A stretch of DNA of 64,000 nucleotides, taken from contig NZ_JABMKY010000013.1 in the NCBI RefSeq assembly GCF_013204845.1, forward strand, positions 62,001-126,000, in the 5' to 3' direction. A model generated the notes under the pieces. That model was not told the origin of the DNA, did not search any database, and was given only the letters and a program-made list of their open reading frames with translations. This document shows, in pieces, positions 53,115 through 61,248 of the stretch. Each line of letters starts with the position of its first letter. Position 1 is the stretch's first letter. The position numbers and the translations under genes are program-made. Source of the DNA: Paenibacillus qinlingensis. Lineage in GTDB: Bacteria; Bacillota; Bacilli; Paenibacillales; NBRC-103111.

Positions 53115-53414
53115 TTAAGACAGGTCCATCACTGCGAATAGAAGACCTTCTTTTTCGATGACGTCAAAGGGTTGAAGCCTTGCGTTAGGAACATTGTGGC
53201 AACGGCCTGTGTGCACTTCAAAGGTCCAGCCATGCAGCGGACATTCCAATTCACCATTCTCAAGTTCGACCGCATAACCAGCGTGGGGGCATCGGCTAGA
53301 GAGCAACGTGTAGACACCATCCGCTTCCGTAAGGAAAAATCGCTTGCCATTCACTTTCACTTCGGACGGGTTTGCAGTAAACTGTTCCTTAGAACCAATT
53401 AGGATTTCAGTCAT
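53115..53414 (-). CDS. Rieske [2Fe-2S] ferredoxin-like protein
   Basis: A 99-aa small soluble Rieske protein. The cluster ligands are in CPHAG (Cys, His) and CPLHGW (Cys, His), 20 residues apart, as in NirD or dioxygenase ferredoxins. The start is ATG at 53414 (minus strand), with AAAGGAG upstream; an extension to 53525 has no ribosome site. No oxygenase or reductase gene is adjacent, so its partner is unknown. It is divergent from the threonine aldolase-like gene. Confidence 0.92.
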   Translation of the reverse strand: MTEILIGSKEQFTANPSEVKVNGKRFFLTEADGVYTLLSSRCPHAGYAVELENGELECPLHGWTFEVHTGRCHNVPNARLQPFDVIEKEGLLFAVMDLS

Positions 53415-53523
53415 GGGGATGCTCCTTTTCACAAGGGGATATATATCTTCATTTATTTTATTATAATCCAAACGACAGCAAAGATCTCTAAGCAGATGGC
53501 AAAAACAAAGGAGCACGATCCAC

Positions 53524-54615
53524 ATGAGTACACTTTCTCCATTAGCAGCAGCCTTTCGCGAAACCTCGTATCCAGTAGGTGGGCACGGCCGCAGAAATAT
53601 TCAAATTTTAAAAGAAGCCTTGGATGGGCTGGACGGCAAGCTTGAGAGTGATATATATGGAACCGGTGAAAGTATCGAGAGCTTCCAGGCGGAAATGGCC
53701 GCGTATCTTGGCAAAGAGAAGGCTGTGTTCTTCCCCAGCGGGACGATGGCACAGCAGATTGCTCTACGTATTTGGTGTGATGAGAAGGGAATCCGCAAGG
53801 TTGCGTATCATCCGCTAAGTCATTTGGAAATTCATGAAGAGGATGGCTTGAAGGAGCTGCACCAGATTGAATCGATTTTGCTGGGTGAGAAGGATCGCTT
53901 GATTCGATTGGATGAGATTCTTGAGCTAAAAGAGGAAATTGCATGTCTATTGATTGAGTTGCCTCAGCGAGAAATTGGTGGTGTATTGCCTCCGTATGAA
54001 GAGCTCGTAGCGATTTCGGCACATTGTCGTGCGAAGGGAATCAAGTTGCAGTTGGATGGTGCGAGGTTATACGAGGTGCTGCCATACTACCAGAAGTCTG
54101 CGGCAGAGCTGTGTGCGCTTTTCGATAGTGTGTACATCTCTTTCTACAAAGGAATCGGTGGGATAGCAGGTGCGATTCTGGCTGGCGATGAGGCGTTTAC
54201 GGCGAAATCGAAGGTTTGGAAAAGGCGGCATGGCGGCGATTTGATCTCTCTATATCCTTATTACCTCAGTGCAAGCTACTATTTCAAACAACGTGAGCCA
54301 AAGATGGGGCAATATTATGAGGAAGCGCGGGAGCTTGCTGCACGTTATAATAACTGTCAGCACGTGACTACCTTGCCGCGGGTACCGGTTACGAATATGT
54401 TCCACGTTCATATCTCGATGCCAAAAGAGAAGCTGGAGCCGATCCTAATTGGGTTGTATGCGGAGACAAGCGTAGGGTTGATACATTATCTGCGTGAATC
54501 AAGTGAGGGGATTTGTTCGTTCGAAGTAAGCATTGGGGATGCATTCGGACAAATTCCAAAGGATCTGCTGAAGTTGACGTTTGATCGGTTGGACGCAGGG
54601 TTGCGGAAGGGATAG
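53524..54615 (+). CDS. Threonine aldolase / beta-eliminating lyase family enzyme (PLP)
   Basis: A 363-aa fold-type I pyridoxal phosphate enzyme. Cofactor-site features are FPSGTMAQQIALR, QLDGARLYE (the aspartate that binds the pyridine nitrogen) and the Schiff-base lysine K209 in SFYKGIGGIAG. Family members cleave L-threonine or allo-threonine to glycine and acetaldehyde, or act on related beta-hydroxy amino acids. The ATG at 53524 has AAAGGAG upstream. It is followed by a long hairpin at 54645. The precise substrate is uncertain. Confidence 0.88.
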   Translation: MSTLSPLAAAFRETSYPVGGHGRRNIQILKEALDGLDGKLESDIYGTGESIESFQAEMAAYLGKEKAVFFPSGTMAQQIALRIWCDEKGIRKVAYHPLSHLEIHEEDGLKELHQIESILLGEKDRLIRLDEILELKEEIACLLIELPQREIGGVLPPYEELVAISAHCRAKGIKLQLDGARLYEVLPYYQKSAAELCALFDSVYISFYKGIGGIAGAILAGDEAFTAKSKVWKRRHGGDLISLYPYYLSASYYFKQREPKMGQYYEEARELAARYNNCQHVTTLPRVPVTNMFHVHISMPKEKLEPILIGLYAETSVGLIHYLRESSEGICSFEVSIGDAFGQIPKDLLKLTFDRLDAGLRKG

Positions 54616-54644
54616 CAAGCCGATCTATCTATGAAGTGTAACTC

Positions 54645-54697
54645 ATAGCGCACTGTTGTTCTGCTTGGTTTGATGAAGCGGAACAACAGTGCGCTAT
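54645..54697 (+). terminator. Long 22-bp hairpin after the aldolase gene
   Basis: The arms 54645-54666 and 54676-54697 pair along their full length (one G-U pair) around GGTTTGATG. Only ATTT follows, so termination may be partial; it could instead be a 3' stability element. Confidence 0.6.
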
Positions 54698-54777
54698 TTG
54701 CTGTTAAGGAACGCTGATTTGAGGCAATCGTAACTTTGTACTCCACGTGGGTAGAGCGGTGTTACTGAATAGGCGTA

Positions 54778-54807
54778 AATCGTAACATTTGTCACCTTAA
54801 TCCGTCA
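54778..54807 (+). promoter_or_regulatory. Shared upstream element, copy 1
   Basis: AATCGTAACATTTGTCACC followed by TTAATCCGTCA. About 26 of 30 positions match the copy at 58716-58745 when two one-base gaps are allowed. It lies about 11 bases upstream of the candidate -35 at 54819. Confidence 0.55.
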
Positions 54808-54818
54808 GATTGTAGGTG

Positions 54819-54865
54819 TTGATGCTCGAGAAGAATCGGTATACTTCAAAAAGTAAGCCCTTACA
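54819..54865 (+). promoter_or_regulatory. Promoter candidate with downstream operator-like motif
   Basis: TTGATG and TATACT are separated by a short spacer of 15 bases. AAGCCCTTACAT (54854-54865), part of the near-palindrome GTAAGCCCTTAC, falls at the expected transcript start. The same 12 bases occur at 58839-58850, at a similar place relative to the next operon's promoter. Confidence 0.45.
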
Positions 54866-54967
54866 TTTTATTGCGGATCTATCTCATGGTCAGGAGGAGG
54901 GACACCTAGCAAAGACCGCCAGGTAATCAAATGGTCGTTATTACTTACACTATTGGAGGGAAATGAT

Positions 54968-56608
54968 ATGTTCAAAAAGAGCTTAGCTTTGATACTCAGT
55001 CTGGCCAGTATTATGATGATATTCGGCATACTTCCGGCATTTGCTGCAAATGGGCCGATAACTTGGGGGTCTTCAGTCACTATTGCGAATATCAACACAT
55101 TTACAGATGCCGGAACGGATGCACGTGGCATTAGTCCAGGTACTTTCGGCTCGGAATACCCGCGAATGATCAAGCTTGCCAATGGGAACTGGTTAGCGGT
55201 TGCAGCTATATATGATAATAACGGTTATACCAAAGTATCCTGGGGTGGTACGCGATTGCAGGTATTCCTCAGCACAGATAATTGCCGTACGTGGACTTTA
55301 GCGGCGACGTTATGGGAAGATGGACGTGATCTGGATAACGGACAATTCGCGCAGCTGGCGAACGGTGATATTTTGTTGGCGATGAGATCAGTGCGTTGGC
55401 AGGAATCTTACCAGTTAAAAGTGTACAAAAGTACGAATGGTGGCACAAATTGGAGCTATCTAAGCACCATCGATGAGAAAACGGGTGCTCCTGGTACACT
55501 GGGCAATCCAGATAAAGGCGTATACGAGCCGCATATGCAAATTTTGAGCGACGGCACGCTGGCTGTCATGTATGCGAACGAAAAGCATGTGACGGAGAGT
55601 CCATCGTATAGTCAAATTATTTCGGAGAAGCTTTCTACGAACGGCGGCGCAAGCTGGGGAAGTGAGATTTATGTTGCTTGGGATCCAAGCAATGCAGCAG
55701 CACGGCCTGGTATGCCGGTATGGCAAAAAATGAACAATGGCCAGTATATGGTGACCTTTGAGGTTTGTGGTACGCAAAGCTGTAATGTGTTTATAAAGAA
55801 AAGCAGTGATGGCAAAACGTGGGCAAGCGGTATCGGCACGCAAGTACCAAGTCAACAAGGTGGTCCTTATCTGCTTTCACTGACAGATGGGAGGATCTTA
55901 CTGACCTCCAATGCCAATGTGCTTTCCATTTCCAATGATTACGGCAATTCCTGGTATACCAATGATACGACAGCTTTTGGCAACTCGTTCTGGTCCGCTA
56001 TGTATCAAACAACTTCGAACGAAATTGCATTTATCGACTCGGTTAACCGAACTGGCGGTGGTCATAATGTCCAGGTGAAGTTCGGCACGTTGTTGAGCAC
56101 GTATTCGAATGATTTTGCCTCCAATGATTCGGGGTGGGCTCGTTATGGAGGAACTTGGACAATTAGCGGGGGAACCTACAATGTAACTTCAGCGAGCGGA
56201 GATAAATCGATACTTACTCCGTATCCGTCCAAGCGAAACTATACCCTTGAAGGAGATATTAAGCTTAACAACGCGGGACAAGGCAGTCTTATTTTTAATG
56301 TGACGAATCCAGCGACGGGAACAGACAGTTTGAATGGGTACGCAGCGGGTATTGATTCGGCGGGGCAAGTGTGGTTAGGTCGTTTTAACAATAACTGGAC
56401 GCAACTGGGGCTTGTCAGCACAACGATCAGCACGAACACCTGGTATCACATGAAGATCGTAGTCAATGAAGGAAATATTAAGGTGTACGTAGGCGATATG
56501 GCTACGCCAAAAATTAATTTTACCGATACAACATTTGTAAGTGGGACGATCGGGGTCCGTGGTGGCTTCGGGAATAGTGTGAGTTTTGACAATATATCTC
56601 TGAACTAA
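54968..56608 (+). CDS. Secreted BNR/sialidase-fold protein with LamG-like C-terminal domain
   Basis: A 546-aa exported protein with a signal peptide (about 1-27). The N-terminal part (about 30-380) is a six-bladed propeller with Asp-box/BNR signatures (STDNCRTWTL, STNGGTNWSYL, SNDYGNSWY). It resembles sialidases and GH93 exo-arabinanases; I favour the latter weakly and cannot confirm catalytic residues. The C-terminal domain (about 385-545; DFASNDSGWARYGGTW, NTWYHMKIVVNEGNIKVYV) is a LamG/DUF1080-like carbohydrate-binding sandwich. The start is ATG 54968, with GGAGGG upstream. It is a single-gene unit. Shared upstream motifs with the ABC operon at 58910 suggest it releases sugars that the transporter imports. 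Confidence 0.82.
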   Translation: MFKKSLALILSLASIMMIFGILPAFAANGPITWGSSVTIANINTFTDAGTDARGISPGTFGSEYPRMIKLANGNWLAVAAIYDNNGYTKVSWGGTRLQVFLSTDNCRTWTLAATLWEDGRDLDNGQFAQLANGDILLAMRSVRWQESYQLKVYKSTNGGTNWSYLSTIDEKTGAPGTLGNPDKGVYEPHMQILSDGTLAVMYANEKHVTESPSYSQIISEKLSTNGGASWGSEIYVAWDPSNAAARPGMPVWQKMNNGQYMVTFEVCGTQSCNVFIKKSSDGKTWASGIGTQVPSQQGGPYLLSLTDGRILLTSNANVLSISNDYGNSWYTNDTTAFGNSFWSAMYQTTSNEIAFIDSVNRTGGGHNVQVKFGTLLSTYSNDFASNDSGWARYGGTWTISGGTYNVTSASGDKSILTPYPSKRNYTLEGDIKLNNAGQGSLIFNVTNPATGTDSLNGYAAGIDSAGQVWLGRFNNNWTQLGLVSTTISTNTWYHMKIVVNEGNIKVYVGDMATPKINFTDTTFVSGTIGVRGGFGNSVSFDNISLN

Positions 56609-56632
56609 CTTGTTTACAACTAATCTATTGAA

Positions 56633-56658
56633 AAAAAAGAGCCCAAGGGCTCTTTTTT
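56633..56658 (+). terminator. Terminator after the BNR-protein gene
   Basis: AAAAAAGAGCC pairs with GGCTCTTTTTT around a small loop, with A and T runs on both sides, so it may act in both directions. Confidence 0.88.
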
Positions 56659-56988
56659 GATAGATATAAAGTATTAGTTATGAGGTAAGAGCAGCAGAGG
56701 GAACTCGTTGTGAGGCAAGGTTAGTTTTTATTTTTAATGCGTTATGGACAGGAGAGCCGTTATTTGATGAGAAAAGTAGGGAGTCCAAATGTAATGGCCG
56801 CCACGACCGTTATTCAGTCTCTTGCCACATATGTTGGCACGTAAATCAGTTAATAACGCCTCTGGTGACCATTATAAATCAAAACTGCCTCATTTTCAGA
56901 GAATAGCGGCTGTCACGTCCGTTAAAAATTTGGCTAAGTTTCTCGAAGGGTGGCGCAGCCGTTTACAACAGGGAATGGATCCTAAGCG
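56659..56988. repeat. Non-coding region with degenerate CCGTTATT motifs
   Basis: No gene was seen in 330 bases. CCGTTATT or close variants recur in both orientations, for example at 56757, 56808, near 56852 (ATAACGCC) and around 56920-56935. It looks like decayed intergenic repeats rather than a working element. I see no terminator for the minus-strand dehydrogenase gene here. Confidence 0.5.
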
Positions 56989-57972
56989 TTAACTCGTAAC
57001 CAAATCTTTTAGTTCCTGTACGACATAGGCTTGACCACCATTTAAAGCTTCGACAAGATTCTTGGCAGCAAGCTCAGCCATGTCATTACGAGTTCTTGCA
57101 GTGGCCGAACCGATATGAGGTAAAGTGACCACATTCGGCATGGCTAACAACGGATTATCCACAGGAGTTGGCTCGATATCGAAAACATCCAGACCGGCTC
57201 CGCGAATTTTTCCTTGCTGAAGCGCCTTAATCAGCGCTTGCTCGTCTACGGTTGCTCCCCGGGAGGCATTGATGAAGATGGCAGATGACTTCATCTGGTT
57301 AAACTGCTCCTCCCCAATCATATGTTTCGTCTCAGGAGTTAGAGGCGTCATCACAACGATGTAGTCGGATTCACGTAGCAACTCATCCAGCTCGCAGAAG
57401 CGGGCATTAAAGCGCTCGTCTACTTCTTTTTTGGGACCGCGACTATGATATAGCAGGTTCATATCGAAGCCGAACACAGCCCGCTGAGCAATCGCTTCGC
57501 CAATCCGTCCCATGCCGATGATTCCGAGTGTTGAATGATGAACATCCACACCGAATAATTCGGTACCGCTTGTTCCCTTTTGCCAATTCCCCTGTTTCAC
57601 ATAAGCGTCCAATTCTGCGATTCTTCGCCCTGCACTGAGCATCAACGCAAGTACGAGATCGGCTACGGTACTGTCCAGTACGTAAGGTGTATGTGTACCA
57701 ATTACACCATGGGATCTCATTGCATCTATATCAAAATGATTGTACCCGACTGAAGAGGTACTCGCTACGCGAAGCTTTGGTGCACGACTTAACAGCTCCT
57801 CGTCAATCGTTCCTCCCAAGATTCCCTCCGCATCTGAGATTTTGTCCAAGATGACATTTCGAGGCATACTGCCTTCCTGATTCCAGAACGTACAATCACC
57901 ATGGAGATTCAAATAATCTTGAACGGCTTCCGGTAATTTGTGGGTAACGAGTATTTTGGGCTTGGTCGACAT
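56989..57972 (-). CDS. D-isomer-specific 2-hydroxyacid dehydrogenase (glyoxylate/hydroxypyruvate reductase type)
   Basis: A 327-aa NAD(P)H enzyme that reduces glyoxylate, hydroxypyruvate or a similar 2-keto acid. The nucleotide-binding motif is GIIGMGRIGEA, near residues 149-159. The catalytic arginine lies in INASRGATVDE, the glutamate in the following IRGAGLDVFDIEPTP stretch, and the catalytic histidine in LPHIGSATARTR. The start ATG follows AAGGAGGA. It is transcribed alone on the minus strand, between two plus-strand sugar-related units. Confidence 0.92.
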   Translation of the reverse strand: MSTKPKILVTHKLPEAVQDYLNLHGDCTFWNQEGSMPRNVILDKISDAEGILGGTIDEELLSRAPKLRVASTSSVGYNHFDIDAMRSHGVIGTHTPYVLDSTVADLVLALMLSAGRRIAELDAYVKQGNWQKGTSGTELFGVDVHHSTLGIIGMGRIGEAIAQRAVFGFDMNLLYHSRGPKKEVDERFNARFCELDELLRESDYIVVMTPLTPETKHMIGEEQFNQMKSSAIFINASRGATVDEQALIKALQQGKIRGAGLDVFDIEPTPVDNPLLAMPNVVTLPHIGSATARTRNDMAELAAKNLVEALNGGQAYVVQELKDLVTS

Positions 57973-58309
57973 GAGTATTCCTCCTTGAGTTTCTTAATTG
58001 AGTATAAGTGCTGGGATCACGTTTTATTTGAATGGCGGCTTACGCTTCCGACGAGGCACTTTACTTCTTTTTTGAACAAAGATGATCTGACAGTCAAAGC
58101 AGTCTTTATGTAGTCTGTTATATTATAGCTAAACTTATCGGAATATTATATTTAATTCTACTAGAGAGCTAGAGATGTAGAATTCTTTTTGCAAAAGAAG
58201 GTTCGATGTCTACTCCAATCGTAACATGTGGCTATAGATTTGAGTAGATAGAGTTAGTCAGAGGAAAGGCTGGAGGATGAAATGGTTAATGTCGAGTAAC
58301 CCAGAAGAA

Positions 58310-58497
58310 ATAACTGGAATTCCTCCATCTAAATGGGTCACTTCTGGCCTCAATTACGGAATAACTGGATTTCCTCCAGCTAATTTCTTCGAATTTCGAG
58401 GATGTGGGGAGTTCTGAGGGAATTAACTGTATATTTTCCATTTATATTTAAATAATTGCGATTTTCACACGAAATAGCTGTATGTTTTCCAGTTAAC
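58310..58497 (+). repeat. Four degenerate copies of an ATAACTG...TCC motif
   Basis: Copies begin at 58310 (ATAACTGGAATTCCTCCA), 58361 (ATAACTGGATTTCCTCCA), 58423 (TTAACTGTATATTTTCCA) and 58474 (ATAGCTGTATGTTTTCCA), spaced 51, 62 and 51 bases. The first two and the last two resemble each other most. Confidence 0.75.
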
Positions 58498-58555
58498 CTG
58501 GTTGCGCAAGCTCAGGAGACGAAAGGGAGCACCTTGAAGTAGTGTAAGCAACCAA

Positions 58556-58655
58556 CCCAACCCAACCCAACCCAACCCAACCCAACCCAACCCAACCCAA
58601 CCCAACCCAACCCAACCCAACCCAACCCAACCCAACCCAACCCAACCCAACCCAA
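58556..58655. repeat. (CCCAA)20 microsatellite
   Basis: Twenty perfect CCCAA units, with a partial unit before and CCCCT after. The minus strand reads TTGGG twenty times, a strong predicted G-quadruplex former. It is non-coding; the minus-strand frame that crosses it reads only GWVGL repeats. Confidence 0.98.
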
Positions 58656-58715
58656 CCCCTCAATCTAGCCCAGTCCCCACCAATTCAATCACGCCTCCGT
58701 ACGATTCACCCCTCC

Positions 58716-58745
58716 AATCGTAACATCGTCACCATCAATCCTTCA
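58716..58745 (+). promoter_or_regulatory. Shared upstream element, copy 2
   Basis: AATCGTAACATCGTCACC followed by ATCAATCCTTCA, closely matching 54778-54807. It lies about 50 bases upstream of the promoter candidate at 58798. Confidence 0.55.
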
Positions 58746-58797
58746 CACATCCTGATGATATCTTACGTTTGTTCCCTAAAGTTGACGGTTTTATCGG

Positions 58798-58826
58798 TTT
58801 AGACGCGGAGCGATTCCCTGTAAAGT
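58798..58826 (+). promoter_or_regulatory. Promoter candidate of the ABC/YesM operon
   Basis: TTTAGA and TAAAGT are separated by 17 bases, four of six matches in each box. AAGCCCTTACAT follows 12 bases after the -10. Confidence 0.45.
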
Positions 58827-58836
58827 TAGAACCAAG

Positions 58837-58868
58837 GAAAGCCCTTACATCAGATTGAAAGGGCTTTC
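58837..58868 (+). promoter_or_regulatory. Hairpin/operator containing the AAGCCCTTACAT motif
   Basis: GAAAGCCCTT and AAGGGCTTTC form a perfect 10-bp inverted repeat with a 12-base loop at the predicted mRNA 5' end. No T run follows, so a protein operator or 5' stabiliser is more likely than a terminator. Confidence 0.55.
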
Positions 58869-58909
58869 GAAACTAACATAAACCGAATGAGAGAGGGTTG
58901 TTCATCCCA

Positions 58910-60229
58910 ATGAAAAAGAAATTAACAAGTGTACTTACCGCAAGTATTGCGCTTGCTATGGTAGCGACAGGCTGCTCGAGCACAAAAGAAAGCGATACCA
59001 AAACAGCTGCTGCGACAACGGCTCCAGCGACTACGAAAGCCGCAGAGACAACCAAATCAGCGAGTCCCGTAGAGATCACTTTCTGGAATATGTTCGGCGG
59101 TGGCGAAGGCGATTTCGTAGATCAAATCGTCAAAGGATATAACGATTCCCAGAAGGAAGTCATCGTGAAACAGCTTCGCTTAGAATCGAATGAGTACTAT
59201 GCGAAGCTTAGCACGGCACTTTCCTCATCCAAAGGCCCAGATGTTGCAGTCGCCCACGTGGATCGGATATCTCCCTTCGTCAAAGCGAAGCAAATTCTAC
59301 CTCTGGATGGGCTTGCCAGCAAGGTTGGTTTTGATCTGAAACAAGTCTCAGATTCCAACATCAAAAGCGTGAGCTATGACGGAAAGCCGTACGCCGTACC
59401 GTTAGATACACATTTCCATATGTTCTATTACAACAAGGATTTGCTCAAGAAAGCCGAGCTGCTGAATGATGATGGCACACCGAAACTGGGTGATTTAACG
59501 CCAGATGGCTTTAAGAAAACACTTGCGCAAATTCAAGCGAAGGTACCTGGTGTGCAGGCGCTTGCCGTGAATACACCCTATTTCCAAGAGCCCTTCCTGA
59601 ATTTGTACTATGAAGCAGGCGGCGATATTTTGAATGGGGATATGACGAAATCCGCGATCAACAATGAGAAAGCATTGAATGTCCTTAAGTTTTACATGGA
59701 TTTGTACAAAAACAAATACAGTGATCTCAATGATAAAACGCCTTGGGATTCCTTCCACAGCGGGAAAGCTGCCCTATGGTTCGGTGGTGTGTGGGAAGCG
59801 GGACTACTGCTTAACGATAAAGCTTTGAACATTGGTGCGATGACGCTGCCTGCGATCTTCGGCAGCCAAACACACTGGGGAAGCTCCCATTTGCTCGTCG
59901 TGCCGTCCTATGTAACAACAGAGAAGCAAGAAGCTTCAGCGAAATTCATGAAGTACTTCTCTGAGATTGGTGGCAAAACGTGGGGCCAAGCCGGACACGT
60001 ACCCGCCAACAGCGCAGTAACGACAAGCGATGAGTACAAAAAGCTGCCTTATCGTAATTTCTTTATCGAAGCTCAGAAGACGGTGAAATTTGCACCGAAA
60101 ACAGATAAATACACAACGATTATCACGACGGTTTCAGAGTCCTTACAGAACATCCTATTCGGTAAGCAATCTCCGGAGGACGGTTTGAAAACCATGGATA
60201 AGCAAATCAATGATATTTTGACCAATTAA
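58910..60229 (+). CDS. Sugar ABC transporter substrate-binding lipoprotein
   Basis: A 439-aa family 1 solute-binding protein. A lipoprotein signal peptide has lipobox VATGC (Cys22), followed by a Thr/Ala/Lys-rich tether (about 24-55) and the binding domain (VEITFWNMFGGGEGDFVDQI onward). The start is ATG 58910; GAGAGGG lies 12 bases upstream and the TTG at 58898 directly abuts it. It begins an operon with two permeases, a YesM kinase and a response regulator. The ligand is unknown; the shared control motifs with the BNR protein suggest an oligosaccharide released by that protein. Confidence 0.92.
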   Translation: MKKKLTSVLTASIALAMVATGCSSTKESDTKTAAATTAPATTKAAETTKSASPVEITFWNMFGGGEGDFVDQIVKGYNDSQKEVIVKQLRLESNEYYAKLSTALSSSKGPDVAVAHVDRISPFVKAKQILPLDGLASKVGFDLKQVSDSNIKSVSYDGKPYAVPLDTHFHMFYYNKDLLKKAELLNDDGTPKLGDLTPDGFKKTLAQIQAKVPGVQALAVNTPYFQEPFLNLYYEAGGDILNGDMTKSAINNEKALNVLKFYMDLYKNKYSDLNDKTPWDSFHSGKAALWFGGVWEAGLLLNDKALNIGAMTLPAIFGSQTHWGSSHLLVVPSYVTTEKQEASAKFMKYFSEIGGKTWGQAGHVPANSAVTTSDEYKKLPYRNFFIEAQKTVKFAPKTDKYTTIITTVSESLQNILFGKQSPEDGLKTMDKQINDILTN

Positions 60230-60241
60230 TCGTCCGCTTGA

Positions 60242-60284
60242 ATCGGGTGAAGCTCTCGTGAAAGCTATCGAAGCTACACCCGAT
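60242..60284 (+). other. Intercistronic hairpin between binding protein and permease genes
   Basis: ATCGGGTG pairs with CACCCGAT, with an inner AGCT/AGCT pairing, and no T run follows. It occupies the same position as the hairpin at 10997-11040 in the other ABC operon and probably favours binding-protein expression. Confidence 0.65.
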
Positions 60285-60315
60285 CTTATATAGAAAGAAA
60301 CAAGGAGAAGAGCCA

Positions 60316-61236
60316 ATGGAGACAAAAGTAAGTGAGCGAGATCGGACATGGGTCCTCCGCGAACGTAAACCGTTACGCATCGTTTTGGAAATGAAAGCAT
60401 TGTTGTATCTGCTGCCGTTTCTGATCCCTTTTGCCATTTTCTATCTGTGGCCCGTTGGGCGAGGAGCTTGGATGAGCTTGCACGTATGGGGCATTCAGGG
60501 GATGCAGAAATATGTTGGCTTAGCGAATTATAAAAAGATTTTTAGTGATTCGAATTTCTATCTGTATGTATGGCACTCGATTTATTTTGTCCTTATCTGT
60601 ACACCGACAATCATCGTTCTCGGCCTCATTTTGGCGCTGCTGATTAATCAGAACCTCCGCTTTCGAACGCTCATTCGTTCCATGTTTTTCCTGCCTTATG
60701 TACTATCCGTTTCGGTCATTAGTTTCATATGGCTGCGACTTTTCGACTCGAAGTATGGCCCGATTAACGCATTCTTGCACCTCATTGGTGTACCTGGTGA
60801 CATTCACTGGCTGACGGATAAACATTTCGCTTGGTGGGCCATTACCCTAACAACCGATTGGTGGTCAGTAGGTTTCGTGATGGTACTGTTCCTAGCTGGT
60901 TTGCAAGAAATTCCTACGGATCATTATGAAGCTGCGAAAATAGATGGCGCTGGCGCTTGGAAGCAATTCATTCATATTACGCTACCAGGTTTGTCTAGAG
61001 TCATGCAAATACAAGTATTTTATCAAATTATCTCGTGTTTAAAATTGTTTGGGCAAGTACAGATCATGACAGGCGGAGGTCCAGGGGACTCCACGAATAC
61101 CATGATTCGCTACATTTATGTCACGGGGTTCAAAAAGGACATGTTCGGGCTTGCTTCGGCTCAATCCATCGTATTCTGCGTCATCATGCTGCTCCTCGCC
61201 GTTGTACAGTTTAAATTAACAGACAGAAAAGATTGA
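60316..61236 (+). CDS. Sugar ABC transporter permease, MalF-like
   Basis: A 306-aa channel subunit with about six membrane helices after a charged N-terminus of about 30 residues. The EAA loop (YEAAKIDGAGAWKQFIHITL) lies near residue 203. The ATG follows CAAGGAGAAG. It pairs with the MalG-like subunit whose ATG is 12 bases after its stop. Confidence 0.93.
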   Translation: METKVSERDRTWVLRERKPLRIVLEMKALLYLLPFLIPFAIFYLWPVGRGAWMSLHVWGIQGMQKYVGLANYKKIFSDSNFYLYVWHSIYFVLICTPTIIVLGLILALLINQNLRFRTLIRSMFFLPYVLSVSVISFIWLRLFDSKYGPINAFLHLIGVPGDIHWLTDKHFAWWAITLTTDWWSVGFVMVLFLAGLQEIPTDHYEAAKIDGAGAWKQFIHITLPGLSRVMQIQVFYQIISCLKLFGQVQIMTGGGPGDSTNTMIRYIYVTGFKKDMFGLASAQSIVFCVIMLLLAVVQFKLTDRKD

Positions 61237-61248
61237 CGGAGGTTGAAC

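Larger units (their letters stand above)
54698..54967. other. Non-coding region upstream of the BNR-protein gene
   Basis: About 270 bases without a credible gene. They hold two copies of AATCGTAAC (54726 and 54778), the second opening an element of about 30 bases shared with the ABC operon at 58716, then a promoter candidate and operator-like motif (54819-54865). Confidence 0.7.
57973..58909. other. 937-base non-coding region upstream of the ABC operon
   Basis: It contains no convincing gene. In order it holds an AATCGTAAC copy (58217), four degenerate ATAACTG repeats (58310-58497), a 20-copy CCCAA tract (58556-58655), the second shared upstream element (58716-58745), a promoter candidate (58798-58826) and a hairpin with an operator-like motif (58837-58868). 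Confidence 0.85.

Noticed and set aside
56659-56988. Possible small gene between the BNR protein and the dehydrogenase
   Set aside because: No frame has a start with a ribosome site; the region consists of degenerate repeat fragments.
58465-58650. Minus-strand frame encoding GWVGL repeats
   Set aside because: It is only the translation of the CCCAA microsatellite, with no ribosome site and no signal outside the repeat.
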